Assembly (NCBI GenBank): GCA_963931925.1
Contig: OZ007567.1
Location: 90,624,998 to 90,688,997, forward strand
Length of the DNA stretch: 64,000 nucleotides
DNA from: Onchidella celtica
Lineage: Eukaryota; Mollusca; Gastropoda; Systellommatophora; Onchidiidae
Reading direction: 5' to 3'
The notes under the pieces were generated by a model. The model was not told the origin of the DNA and did no database searches. It saw only the letters and a list, made by a program, of their open reading frames with translations. The position numbers and the translations under genes were made by a program. Shown in pieces: positions 63,692-64,000 of this stretch. How positions within the stretch are numbered: position 1 is the first letter of the stretch; every line of letters begins with the position of its first letter.

Positions 63692-64000
63692 GTCTATCAT
63701 AATGAAATGTGCTGATTTAAACGTGGCAAATGAAAGAAGTTGAGTCAACCTTTCAACCGGTATTTTTTCTTTTTGTTTAAATCAAGATTTAAGGCTAAGA
63801 GAATGGACAAATCAAAATCACATGACCCAGTACCCCTGTATGACCAAAGGACCGTAAGGGTGAAGGAGTAAAATTCATAAGTGGTCTTAGAGTTCTCAAC
63901 GAGGTGTGAAAATTTCATCACAGTAGGTGATGCAGTTTTGAAATTATGCACTTTTTAAAAATATGTCAAGTTGTTTTTGAAAAACTGTATATTGCATCTA

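Overview
This is a eukaryotic (animal) window: split genes with GT-AG introns, A+T-rich spacers, long GA/CT and G/C homopolymer runs, and dense non-LTR retrotransposon and small DNA-transposon debris. The style of the repeats (single-ORF APE-type LINE, 3' tails containing GGCGCTATATAAAT, GTGCACGTTAAAGAT-type dispersed repeats) and the Cys-rich secreted gene suggest a lophotrochozoan, most likely a marine gastropod mollusc. That is an inference; no species can be named from the sequence alone.

Layout. Positions 539-10583 hold the last three coding exons of a plus-strand gene (gene A) that I could not identify; it ends in an acidic, proline-containing tail. Its introns carry several elements: a TTAA-flanked MITE (770-1041), a DNA element with 41-bp terminal inverted repeats (1045-2011), another MITE (2452-3347), and a full-length, intact APE-type LINE with a perfect 15-bp target-site duplication (5805-9156). 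An antisense SINE/LINE tail follows the LINE. The acceptor of gene A's last exon has been tandemly duplicated.

Positions 10.6-31.5 kb are a gene-poor stretch of repeats. It holds a 229-bp exact-length tandem duplication (12224-12681), a decayed 2.8-kb element encoding a GCDTVSAF-type repeat protein between inverted repeats (14375-17155), hAT-like MITEs (20911-21287, 27514-27715), arms of a palindromic MITE family (22231-22340, 24337-24438; complete copy at 36603-36812), and a 5'-truncated, frameshifted CR1/L2-like LINE (28040-29345).

Positions 31.5-62.5 kb hold gene B, the main finding: a 27-exon plus-strand model with a clear TATA box, ATG and signal peptide. All exon junctions used keep frame; together they encode at least 1383 residues, and the gene runs off the right edge. 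The predicted protein is secreted. It has a Gly/Ser linker, a Ser/Asn/Thr-rich mucin-like stretch built on an 18-bp repeat, several aromatic mini-exons, and a long array of Cys-rich helical modules, mostly on phase 2-2 exons. Two Ly6/uPAR (three-finger) domains interrupt the array. I do not recognise this combination as a named family.

The right edge (63107-63691) holds an internally deleted Tc1/mariner-like relic on the minus strand inside the last visible intron or flank of gene B. I saw no rRNA gene, tRNA gene or CRISPR array.
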